Assembly: GCA_005798925.1 (NCBI GenBank)
Contig: SYID01000178.1
Coordinates: 1 to 23,015 of the forward strand
From: Verrucomicrobiota bacterium
GTDB lineage: Bacteria; Verrucomicrobiota; Verrucomicrobiia; Opitutales; UBA953
Length of the DNA: 23,015 nucleotides
Direction: 5' to 3'
Part shown: positions 7,215-13,796 of the stretch, in pieces
How positions within the stretch are numbered: position 1 is the first letter of the stretch
How the letters are laid out: each line of letters opens with the position of its first letter
Translations under genes and position numbers: made by a program
The notes under the pieces: model-generated
Told to the model about the DNA's origin: nothing
The model's input: the letters and a program-made list of their open reading frames with translations, nothing else
The model's database searches: none

Positions 7215-7751
7215 ATGAGCCAAGACAAGCCCACCCCTGACGCCGTCGACGGCGCCGAACTCCGCTTCGCCGTCGTGGCCGCGGGTTACAACGCGGAACT
7301 TGTCCAGGCCCTGCGCCGGAACGTGGTCCGGACCCTGCGCGCCGCGGGCGTGCCCTCCGCCTCGATCGTCGAAGTCGCCGTCCCCGGGTCAGGGGAGATC
7401 CCCTACGCCGCCTACATGTCCGCGATGACGGGCGACTACGACTGCGTCATCGCGCTGGGCGTCGTCATCGCCGGCGACACCCCGCACCACGAGATCATCG
7501 CCCATTCCACCGCGGCCGCCCTGCAGGACGCCGCCATCCGCTCCGAGGTGCCCGTGATCAACGGCATCGTCGTCACGAACGACCGCGAACAGGCCGTCGC
7601 CCGCTGCCAAGGCTCGCTCGACCGCGGCACGGAGTTCGCGCACGCGGCCCTGACCATGGCCCGCCACCGCATCGCGCTCGGCGAGCGACTCGACCAGGTC
7701 GAGGACGAGGAGCGCAAGCGCGGCGGCCAGGAGCCCTTCGCCCAGAACTGA
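7215..7751 (+). CDS. ribH: 6,7-dimethyl-8-ribityllumazine synthase
   Basis: A 178-residue protein that condenses the RibB product with the pyrimidine intermediate to give lumazine, the penultimate riboflavin step. Visible family features: RFAVVAAGYNAELV (17-30), VPGSGEIPYAA (57-66), DYDCVIALGVVIAGDTPHHE (74-93) with the His of the active site at about 91, PVINGIVVTNDREQAVAR (113-130), and DRGTEFAHAALTM. The site is atypical in places: the usual FGVLT reads NGIVV and the usual NKG reads DRG. The frame opens at 7167, but the ATG at 7215 gives the normal N-terminus. Three bases separate its stop from the next start, so ribH and the nusB fusion are surely co-transcribed; ribH-nusB is a widespread pairing. 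Confidence 0.9.
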   Translation: MSQDKPTPDAVDGAELRFAVVAAGYNAELVQALRRNVVRTLRAAGVPSASIVEVAVPGSGEIPYAAYMSAMTGDYDCVIALGVVIAGDTPHHEIIAHSTAAALQDAAIRSEVPVINGIVVTNDREQAVARCQGSLDRGTEFAHAALTMARHRIALGERLDQVEDEERKRGGQEPFAQN

Positions 7752-7754
7752 CCG

Positions 7755-8534
7755 ATGGACAACGACTCGCCCATCTCCGCCTCCGCGCGCGCCAAGATCC
7801 GCATCCGGATCAAGGGCGTCGACTACCGCATGGCGGACCAGACCGCGGCCGACATCATCGCCAGCGTCGCGGGCACGGGCGCCCGCATCTCGGGCCCCTT
7901 CCCCCTCCCTTCGCAGGTCGAGGAGCCGCGCACGGCCCTCCGCGAGGAGATCCGCAGCCATCGCCGGCTGATCGAGATCATCGGCTCCAACCAGAGGACC
8001 GTCGACGCGTTCCGCCGCCACAACGTCCCGGCCGGCGTCGAGATCGCCATCGTCGCCCCGGAAGAGCCCGTCGTCCCGGACCCGGCGGCGCCGCCCGCCA
8101 AGCGCAACCGTCGCCACGACAGCCGCGTCGTCGCGATGCAGTTCCTCTGCTCGTGGGAAGTCCAGCGCCACGCCGACATGGTCACGGCCCTCTTCGACTT
8201 CTTCGCCGAACGCCCGCAGCCCCGCGAATACTACGCCTTCGCCGAGGAGCTCATCCAGGGCGTCATCCGCGACCTCGCCCTCGTCGACGAGGTCATCGGC
8301 AAGTACGCCAAGAACTGGGCCTTCGGCCGCATCGCCCGCGTCGACCTCGCCATCCTGCGCGTCGCCGTCTTCGAGCTCATGCGCCGCACCGACATCCCGC
8401 CGGTCGTGAGCATCAACGAGGCCGTCGACCTCGCCAAGGAATTCTCGACCGAGGAGTCCAAGCGCTTCGTGAACGGCATCCTCGACAGCTATAAGGAAGA
8501 ACTCGGGCGCGACCCGCGCAAGGCCGAGGGCTGA
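7755..8534 (+). CDS. nusB: S10/NusE-like domain fused to transcription antitermination factor NusB
   Basis: A 259-residue protein, nearly twice the usual NusB length (about 130-150). Residues 118-252 are NusB: RRHDSRVVAMQFLCSWEVQ, YYAFAEELIQGV, FGRIARVDLAILRVAVFELM, and IPPVVSINEAVDLAKEF followed by FVNGILDSY. Residues 13-100 align with ribosomal protein S10 (NusE): KIRIRIKGVDYRMADQTA, TGARISGPFPLPS, EEIRSHRRLIEII, and TVDAFRRHNVPAGVEIAI, matching the S10 blocks IRIRLKAFDHRL, TGAQVRGPIPLPT, IRTHLRLVDI and TVDALMRLDLPAGVDV. A Pro/Ala linker (101-117) joins them. NusB and S10 normally form a heterodimer that binds boxA RNA in rRNA antitermination, so this is a covalent version. The S10 ribosome-binding loop is about ten residues shorter than usual. 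It lies 3 bases after ribH and 3 before ftsY. Confidence 0.93.
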   Translation: MDNDSPISASARAKIRIRIKGVDYRMADQTAADIIASVAGTGARISGPFPLPSQVEEPRTALREEIRSHRRLIEIIGSNQRTVDAFRRHNVPAGVEIAIVAPEEPVVPDPAAPPAKRNRRHDSRVVAMQFLCSWEVQRHADMVTALFDFFAERPQPREYYAFAEELIQGVIRDLALVDEVIGKYAKNWAFGRIARVDLAILRVAVFELMRRTDIPPVVSINEAVDLAKEFSTEESKRFVNGILDSYKEELGRDPRKAEG

Positions 8535-8537
8535 GCC

Positions 8538-9440
8538 ATGGCCGGCTTCTTCGAGCGCCTGAAAGCCGGCCTGAGCCGGACCGCCGACGCCTTCGCCAAC
8601 CTGCTGGCCCGGCCGATGGACGCCGCCGCGGCCGCCGAGCTGCGCGAACGCCTGATCGCCGCCGACTTCGGCCCGGCGACCGCCGAGGAAGTCGTCGCCG
8701 CCGCCCGCGCCGCCTGGAAGACGGACGCCGCCTTGCGCCAGCAGACCCCGGCGGAAGCCGCGGCCGCCAGCATCATGCGCGCGCTCGGAAGCGAGACCGT
8801 CGCCGGACATGCCCCGGCGAAGCCGCAGGTGATCATGCTCCTCGGCGTCAACGGCGCCGGCAAGACGACCACCGCCGCGAAGCTTGCCTGGCGCTGGCGC
8901 GAAGAAGGCAAGACCTGCCTGCTCGGCGCCTGCGACACCTTCCGCGCCGCGGCCGGCGAACAGCTTTCCGCCTGGGCCGGGCGGCTCGGCGTCGAGGTCG
9001 TCGGCGGCGCCCCCGGCGCGGATCCCGCGGCCGTGGCGTTCGACGCCGTCAAGGCGGGCGTCGCGCGCGGCGCGGACGCCGTCATCCTCGACACCGCCGG
9101 CCGCCTGCACACTAAGGCCCACCTGCTGGAGGAACTCCGCAAGGTCGTGCGCGTGACGGCCAAGGCGCACCCCGGCGCGCCGCACGAGAAGTGGCTCGTC
9201 CTCGACGGTTCGCTCGGCGCCAACTCCATCGAACAGGCCCGCATCTTCCACGAAGCCGTCGGCCTCACCGGCCTGATCGTGACCACGCTCGACGGCACCG
9301 CCCGCGGCGGCGCGCTCGTCGCGGTCGTCCGCGAGCTCGGCGTGCCGGTCCGCTTCATCGGCGTCGGCGAGCAGCCGGCCGACCTCCAGCCCTTCGACGC
9401 GCGGGCCTATGCGCGCTCGGTCGTCGGCCTCGCGGAGTGA
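8538..9440 (+). CDS. ftsY: Signal recognition particle receptor FtsY
   Basis: A 300-residue SRP-family GTPase that docks ribosome-SRP complexes at the membrane. Residues 1-20 (MAGFFERLKAGLSRTADAFA) form an amphipathic membrane-targeting helix; the long acidic A domain of E. coli FtsY is absent. The N domain runs to about 90. The G domain shows GVNGAGKTTT (103-112), DTFRAAAGEQL (133-143), DTAGRLHTKAHLLEEL (185-200), LDGSLGANSIEQA, LDGTARGG (251-258) and the closing IGVGEQPADLQPF. The G4 motif, almost always TKLD, reads TTLD (249-252; ACG at 9285-9287), losing the guanine-stacking Lys. The start at 8538 is 3 bases after the nusB fusion, so the genes are probably one unit. Confidence 0.95.
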   Translation: MAGFFERLKAGLSRTADAFANLLARPMDAAAAAELRERLIAADFGPATAEEVVAAARAAWKTDAALRQQTPAEAAAASIMRALGSETVAGHAPAKPQVIMLLGVNGAGKTTTAAKLAWRWREEGKTCLLGACDTFRAAAGEQLSAWAGRLGVEVVGGAPGADPAAVAFDAVKAGVARGADAVILDTAGRLHTKAHLLEELRKVVRVTAKAHPGAPHEKWLVLDGSLGANSIEQARIFHEAVGLTGLIVTTLDGTARGGALVAVVRELGVPVRFIGVGEQPADLQPFDARAYARSVVGLAE

Positions 9441-9447
9441 GGTTGTC

Positions 9448-9476
9448 TTGCCAGCGAGGGCGCCCCGCTCCAGCGT
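9448..9476 (+). promoter_or_regulatory. Putative aroB promoter
   Basis: TTGCCA at 9448-9453, exactly 29 bases before the aroB ATG at 9483, with CAGCGT at the -10 position (9471-9476). Same geometry as before folB and the gene at 2722. No Shine-Dalgarno is seen before this ATG. Confidence 0.38.
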
Positions 9477-9482
9477 GAGACC

Positions 9483-10595
9483 ATGCCGGCCGAGACCGTC
9501 ACCGTCGAACTAGGACCGCGTTCCTACCCCGTCCGCATCGGGGCCGGGGTGCGTCGCGAGGCCTTGGCCGCCGCCGAACGTCGTCTGGCCGCCGGCCAGA
9601 AGTGCGTCGCGATCGCCTCGCCCGGCGTCGCCGCCGCGCAGCCGGGCTTCGCCGCCGAGCTCGCGCGCCTGATGCCCGTGCTCGCCACCGCCGCGGACGG
9701 CGAGACGGCCAAGTCGGCCGCCGAACTCGCCCGCGTCTGGGATTTCCTCGCCGCCAACGGCGTGGCCCGCGACGGCGCGGTCTTCGCGCTCGGCGGCGGC
9801 GTGGTGGGCGACCTCGCCGGCTTCGCGGCCGCCTCCTACCAGCGCGGCGTCGATTTCTACCAGCTCCCGACCACGCTGCTCGCGATGGTCGACAGTTCCG
9901 TCGGCGGCAAGACGGGCATCAACCTCGCCGCGGGCAAGAACCTGGTCGGCAGCTTCCATCAGCCGACGGCCGTGTTCGCCGACACCGACCTCCTGGCCAC
10001 CCTGCCGCCGCGCGAGTTCGCCGCCGGCATGGCCGAGGTGATCAAGCATGGCATCATCGCCGACGCCGACCTCTTCGGGCTGCTCGAACAGAATTCGCCG
10101 CTCGCCTGGGACCATCCGCTCCTGCCGCGCGTCATCCGCCGCTGCGTGGAGATCAAGGCCGCCGTCGTCGCCGGCGACGAACGCGAGACCAGCGCCCAGG
10201 GCGGACGCGCCCTCCTCAACCTCGGCCACACCGTCGGCCACGCGATCGAAGCGACCGCCGGCTACGGCGCCTACCTGCACGGCGAGGCCGTCGCCATCGG
10301 CCTCGTGATGGCGGCGCGTCTTTCCGCCGAGCTGAAACGCTGCACCGCCGCCCAGGCCGAACAGGTCGAGGCCACGCTGAAGTCGCACGCCCTGCCCACC
10401 GCGCTGCGTGCGCCGCTGCCCCTCGACCCGATGCTCGCCGCGATGCGCCGCGACAAGAAGGTCCGCGGCGGCAAGCTGCGCTTCGTCCTGCAGGACGGGA
10501 TCGGCGCGGCCAGCACCTCGGACGCGGTCCCGGAAGAGGCCGCGGTCCGCGCCCTGCTCGCCGGCGGCGCGACGCGGCGAACCGCCGCCGCTTGA
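9483..10595 (+). CDS. aroB: 3-dehydroquinate synthase
   Basis: A 370-residue enzyme of the shikimate pathway that converts DAHP to 3-dehydroquinate using NAD and a metal. Motifs in order: the NAD-site GGGVVGDLAGFAAASYQRG (104-122), QLPTTLLAMVDSSVGGKTGI (127-146), GKNLVGSFHQP (151-161), then the zinc ligands Glu185 in AEVIKHG, His249 in LNLGHTVGHAIE and His266 in LHGEAVAIG. Length is normal. It starts 42 bases after ftsY. Its stop codon overlaps a TTGACC box that may drive the next gene. Confidence 0.96.
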   Translation: MPAETVTVELGPRSYPVRIGAGVRREALAAAERRLAAGQKCVAIASPGVAAAQPGFAAELARLMPVLATAADGETAKSAAELARVWDFLAANGVARDGAVFALGGGVVGDLAGFAAASYQRGVDFYQLPTTLLAMVDSSVGGKTGINLAAGKNLVGSFHQPTAVFADTDLLATLPPREFAAGMAEVIKHGIIADADLFGLLEQNSPLAWDHPLLPRVIRRCVEIKAAVVAGDERETSAQGGRALLNLGHTVGHAIEATAGYGAYLHGEAVAIGLVMAARLSAELKRCTAAQAEQVEATLKSHALPTALRAPLPLDPMLAAMRRDKKVRGGKLRFVLQDGIGAASTSDAVPEEAAVRALLAGGATRRTAAA

Positions 10596-10620
10596 CCCCG
10601 GCGCCGGCGGTGCTTGGATA
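10592..10620 (+). promoter_or_regulatory. Putative promoter overlapping the aroB stop
   Basis: TTGACC at 10592-10597 includes the aroB TGA. TGGATA lies at 10615-10620 (17-base spacing), and the next ATG is at 10625, giving a leaderless or nearly leaderless transcript. The ATG has no Shine-Dalgarno. Confidence 0.38.
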
Positions 10621-10624
10621 CGGC

Positions 10625-11527
10625 ATGCCCCGCCTCCTCTGCGTCTGCCTGCTCGCGGCCGGCGTCCTGCCGGGCGCCGCCGAGACGCCGGAGCCGGGCA
10701 AGGCTTATTTCGGCCGGAACCGATACGTCGAATACATCGCCGGCGACCTGCCCTTCGTGCTTTCGGCGCCGCATGGCGGCCGCGAGAAACCCGAGGAACT
10801 CCCGGACCGCGCGAAAGGCACCTTCGCCTTCGACACCAACACGCAGGAGCTCGCTCGGGCGATCGACGAGGCGTTCGTGGCGCGCACCGGGCACCACCCG
10901 CACGTGGTCATCTGCCGGATCCACCGGCGCAAGGTCGACTGCAACCGCGAGATCGTCGAAGGCGCGGCCGGCCATCCGCTGGCGGAGCAGGCCTGGAAAG
11001 ATTTCCAAGGCTTCATCCGGACCGCGCAGCAGGCGGTCGTCGCCCGGCACGGCAAGGGCTTCTACGTCGACCTGCACGGGCACGGGCACGCGGACGCGCG
11101 GCTCGAGCTGGGCTACGCGCATGACCGCGACGAATTCGCCCTCCCGGACGCCGAGCTGGCCCGACCGGAGTTCATCAAGAAGGGGACGCTGCAGTTCTTC
11201 GCGCTGCAGGACCCCGCGGGCTATCCGGCGTTGCTGCGCGGACCGCGGAGCCTGGGAGGGCTGCTGGAGCAGGCCGGTTTCCCCGCGACGCCGAGCCCGG
11301 CAAAACCCGTGCCCGGATCCCCGTACTTCAACGGCGGCTACAACGTGCGCACCCACACCGCGCCGGGCACGGGTTTCGCCGGCCTCCAGATCGAGAGCCA
11401 CTCCAAGGGCGTGCGCGACACCGAGGCCAGCCGACGCAGGTTCGCCGCCGCCTTGGTCGAACAACTGGCGGCCTACCTCGACGCGCAGATGGGGATCAGG
11501 CTGCCGACGAAGCCCGCGGCGAAGTGA
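10625..11527 (+). CDS. Exported N-formylglutamate amidohydrolase-like protein
   Basis: A 300-residue protein. Residues 1-19 (MPRLLCVCLLAAGVLPGAAE) form a signal peptide, so it probably acts outside the cytoplasm. The mature part resembles the N-formylglutamate amidohydrolase family (PF05013), zinc-dependent enzymes related to carboxypeptidases: SAPHGG (47-52), RKVDCNRE (102-109), YVDLHGHGH (147-155) and IESHSKGVRD near 255. The His/Asp/Glu pattern fits a metal site. The family name comes from histidine breakdown in the cytoplasm; an exported member more likely acts on another amide, perhaps a peptide or cell-wall fragment. The frame is open far upstream inside aroB; the ATG at 10625 is chosen for the signal peptide. 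It converges with the small lipoprotein gene, leaving only 3 bases between the two stops. Confidence 0.78.
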   Translation: MPRLLCVCLLAAGVLPGAAETPEPGKAYFGRNRYVEYIAGDLPFVLSAPHGGREKPEELPDRAKGTFAFDTNTQELARAIDEAFVARTGHHPHVVICRIHRRKVDCNREIVEGAAGHPLAEQAWKDFQGFIRTAQQAVVARHGKGFYVDLHGHGHADARLELGYAHDRDEFALPDAELARPEFIKKGTLQFFALQDPAGYPALLRGPRSLGGLLEQAGFPATPSPAKPVPGSPYFNGGYNVRTHTAPGTGFAGLQIESHSKGVRDTEASRRRFAAALVEQLAAYLDAQMGIRLPTKPAAK

Positions 11528-11530
11528 GCG

Positions 11531-11761
11531 TCAGGGCGACGGACCGACGGCCGGCTTCGCCGCGCGCCAGTCGCGCTTGAGCAGGCGGTCGTCGTTCTTC
11601 TCGTTGGCCGCGCGCACGCGGTCCTCCAGGGTCCCTTCGGCCGGCGGCTGGCCGACCACGGCGGCGGCGGCCGGCGTCTTCTCGACGACGAAGGACTCGT
11701 CGCCGGCCGGGACGGCGCAGCCGACGAGACAAAGCAGGGAGAACAACGGAAGGGTCTTCAT
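11531..11761 (-). CDS. Small lipoprotein of unknown function
   Basis: A 76-residue protein read on the minus strand from the ATG at 11761. It starts MKTLPLFSLLCLVGCAVPAG, a lipoprotein signal with lipobox LVGC and the lipidated Cys at 15. The mature part is short, Ala/Pro/Asp-rich and has no recognised domain; EDRVRAANEKNDDRLLKRDW could form a helix. It begins 7 bases after the phosphohexomutase stop and is therefore probably co-transcribed with it. The frame extends further upstream, but that part is an antisense overlap with the mutase. Confidence comes from the clean lipobox and spacing. Confidence 0.65.
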   Translation of the reverse strand: MKTLPLFSLLCLVGCAVPAGDESFVVEKTPAAAAVVGQPPAEGTLEDRVRAANEKNDDRLLKRDWRAAKPAVGPSP

Positions 11762-11768
11762 GGCAAGG

Positions 11769-13709
11769 TCATTGGGCCCGGCGCTTGGCGTCGGCCTCGA
11801 GCCAGGCGCGAAGGGCGAGCGCCTGGGCGCGGGCGCGGGCGCGGGCGGCGGCGAGATCGTCGGCGTCGGCGACCGCGGATCTCGCGAAAGAATAGAACTT
11901 CGCCTTCGGCTCGGTGCCCGAGGCGCGGACGGCCACGCGCCGGCCGTCGGCCAGCTCGGCGAGGATGAACTCCTCGGGCGGGACACGCTCGCCTTCGGCG
12001 TCGAGCACCGTGTCGCGTTCGTAGTCCGTCACGCGGAGGACCTTGGAGCCGTCGACGACGGCGGGCGGGTTCGCGCGCCACGAGGCGACGATGCGGCGGA
12101 TGCGCGCGGCGCCTTCGGCGCCTTCGAACGACAGGTTCAGGAGGTCCTCGTGATGGGCGCCATGGCTGAGGTGCAAGGCGTCGAGGGCGTCGAGCAGCGT
12201 GCGGCCGCGGGAACGGAGGACGGCCGCGTATTCGCAGAGCATCAGCACGGCCGCGTTGGCGTCCTTGTCGCGCACCGCGTCGTCGGCGAGGTAGCCGTAG
12301 CTCTCCTCGGCGCCCAGGAGGAACAGGGTCGAGTGGCGCATCGCCAGCGGCGCCCGCCGGCGCAGCGGGAGCGCGGCCGCGTCGGGGCCGGCGCCTTCGG
12401 TCAGGCGACGGCTCCATTGCTCGAGCTTGCGCGCGATCCACTTGAAGCCGACGAGCGTCTCGACGCAGCGCACGCCGTGACGGGCGCAGATGGCGGCGAC
12501 GAGCGGGGTCGTGACGAGGGACTTCACCACGGCCGCGTTGGGCGACCCGGCGGCGGGCAGCACCCCCGCGTCCTTGAGCGAGGAGATCCGGAACTCCGCC
12601 AGGAGGGCGGCGACTTCGTTGCCGTTGAGGAGACGGTGGCCGCCGGCGGGCAGCGGGCAGGCCGCGCCGACGCGGTCGGAATCCGGGTCGGTCGCGAGGA
12701 CGAGGTCCGCGCCGACCTCTTCGGCCAGCTTGAGCGCGAGGGCGAAGGTGGCGGCGTTCTCCGGGTTGGGCGAGGCGACGGTCGGGAAGCGGCCGTCGTG
12801 GTCCCGCTGCTCCTCGACCATGTGCGGGTCGATCCCGGCGCGGCGGAGGGCCGGCACGACCATGACGTCGCCGGTGCCGTGGACGTTGGTGAAGACGACC
12901 TTGGGCGTGTGGCGCGCGATGATTCCCGGGTCGAGCACCACGCCGGCGACGCGGCTGAGATAGGCGTCCTCGGCCGAGGCGGGCACGGCGAGCACGCCTG
13001 CCAGGTTCTTCTCGAGGTAGGGCGCGACGTCGGCCGGGCCGAGCCGGCCGACTTCCGCGACGATCGCCGCGTCATGCGGCGGCAGGACCTGCCCGCCGTC
13101 GCCGAGGCAGCACTTGAAACCGTTGTCGTGGGAAGGATTATGGCTGGCGGTGATGACCACGCCCGCCTGGGCGGCGAGGTGACGGACCGTGAAGCTCAGC
13201 TGGGGGGTCGAGCGGGCGCCCGCGAAAAGATAGGCCTCGCCGCCGAGCTGCGTCCAGGCGCCGGCGATCAGCTCGGCGAAATGGCGGGAGAAATGGCGGA
13301 CGTCGTGCGCGACGACGAGCCGGGCGCCCGGCCGGGTCGACGAGACGTGCTTCCAGAGACCCATGACGGCGCGGAGGACGTTGACGTCGTTCAGGCAGGC
13401 CGAACCGATGGCGGCGCGGACCGGGAGCCCGGCGGGGTCGAGTTCGTTGGCCGCGGAGACCCGACCGACCGTCCGGCCGCGCATCCCGCCCGTACCGAAG
13501 GCGATCCCCTTGTAGAAACGATCCTCCAGCTCGGCCCAGGCGCCGCGCTCGCACAGGTCCCGCAGGGAGACGACGGCGTCGGCCGGCAGGGCGCCCGAGC
13601 GGAGCCATTCCGCGGCGTTGGCCAGGCTGGCGGCGGACAAATGGCCCTTGCCATGGGCGGCTTGAAGGAGGGAAACGACGGCGGCGGAAGCGCTCATGTG
13701 TCCGCCCAT
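11769..13709 (-). CDS. Phosphoglucomutase/phosphomannomutase (alpha-D-phosphohexomutase family)
   Basis: A 646-residue enzyme that interconverts hexose 1- and 6-phosphates, supplying sugar nucleotides for cell envelope and storage polymers. Motifs: FGTGGMRG near 71-78 (typical of the PGM2/PgcA-type branch), the phospho-Ser loop VVITASHNPSHDNGFK with the catalytic Ser near 189, the metal loop TDPDSDRVG near 340, the sugar-binding GAEESYGY, and the phosphate-binding VRASGTEPKAKFY near the C-terminus. I chose the ATG at 13709 because GGAGG lies 6 bases upstream; the ATG at 13697 (MSASAAVV) is a credible alternative. It is divergent from the TPR-like gene and followed by the small lipoprotein. 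Whether glucose or mannose is preferred cannot be told from the sequence. Confidence 0.93.
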   Translation of the reverse strand: MGGHMSASAAVVSLLQAAHGKGHLSAASLANAAEWLRSGALPADAVVSLRDLCERGAWAELEDRFYKGIAFGTGGMRGRTVGRVSAANELDPAGLPVRAAIGSACLNDVNVLRAVMGLWKHVSSTRPGARLVVAHDVRHFSRHFAELIAGAWTQLGGEAYLFAGARSTPQLSFTVRHLAAQAGVVITASHNPSHDNGFKCCLGDGGQVLPPHDAAIVAEVGRLGPADVAPYLEKNLAGVLAVPASAEDAYLSRVAGVVLDPGIIARHTPKVVFTNVHGTGDVMVVPALRRAGIDPHMVEEQRDHDGRFPTVASPNPENAATFALALKLAEEVGADLVLATDPDSDRVGAACPLPAGGHRLLNGNEVAALLAEFRISSLKDAGVLPAAGSPNAAVVKSLVTTPLVAAICARHGVRCVETLVGFKWIARKLEQWSRRLTEGAGPDAAALPLRRRAPLAMRHSTLFLLGAEESYGYLADDAVRDKDANAAVLMLCEYAAVLRSRGRTLLDALDALHLSHGAHHEDLLNLSFEGAEGAARIRRIVASWRANPPAVVDGSKVLRVTDYERDTVLDAEGERVPPEEFILAELADGRRVAVRASGTEPKAKFYSFARSAVADADDLAAARARARAQALALRAWLEADAKRRAQ

Positions 13710-13748
13710 CCTTGCCCTCCGGGGGGCGGGGACAAGCCCGGAGCAAGG
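13710..13748. repeat. Imperfect inverted repeat in the divergent mutase / TPR-like promoter region
   Basis: CCTTGC plus TCCGGG (13710-13715, 13718-13723) pairs with CCCGGA plus GCAAGG (13737-13742, 13743-13748): 12 pairs with a 2-base bulge and a 13-base loop. On the minus strand it abuts the mutase ATG at 13709, and the mutase Shine-Dalgarno (complement of 13716-13720) lies inside the first arm. It could be an operator or an mRNA hairpin that limits translation. Confidence 0.45.
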
Positions 13749-13759
13749 GGAGGCGGGGG

Positions 13760-13788
13760 TTGACAGAGGCGGACCTTTGCCAAGGGTT
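13760..13788 (+). promoter_or_regulatory. Putative promoter of the TPR-like gene
   Basis: A perfect TTGACA at 13760-13765 ends 31 bases before the ATG at 13797. The -10 region (AGGGTT, 13783-13788) is weak. A second TTGCCA at 13778-13783 is too close to the start to serve as a -35 box. Confidence 0.4.
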
Positions 13789-13796
13789 GAGCCCCC

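Noticed and set aside
10614..13763. A 1049-codon plus-strand open frame spanning the convergent gene region
   Set aside because: It crosses the exported hydrolase in a wrong frame and runs antisense to the phosphohexomutase. Its translation is Arg/Ala/Gly-rich with no motifs, which is typical of shadow frames in GC-rich DNA.
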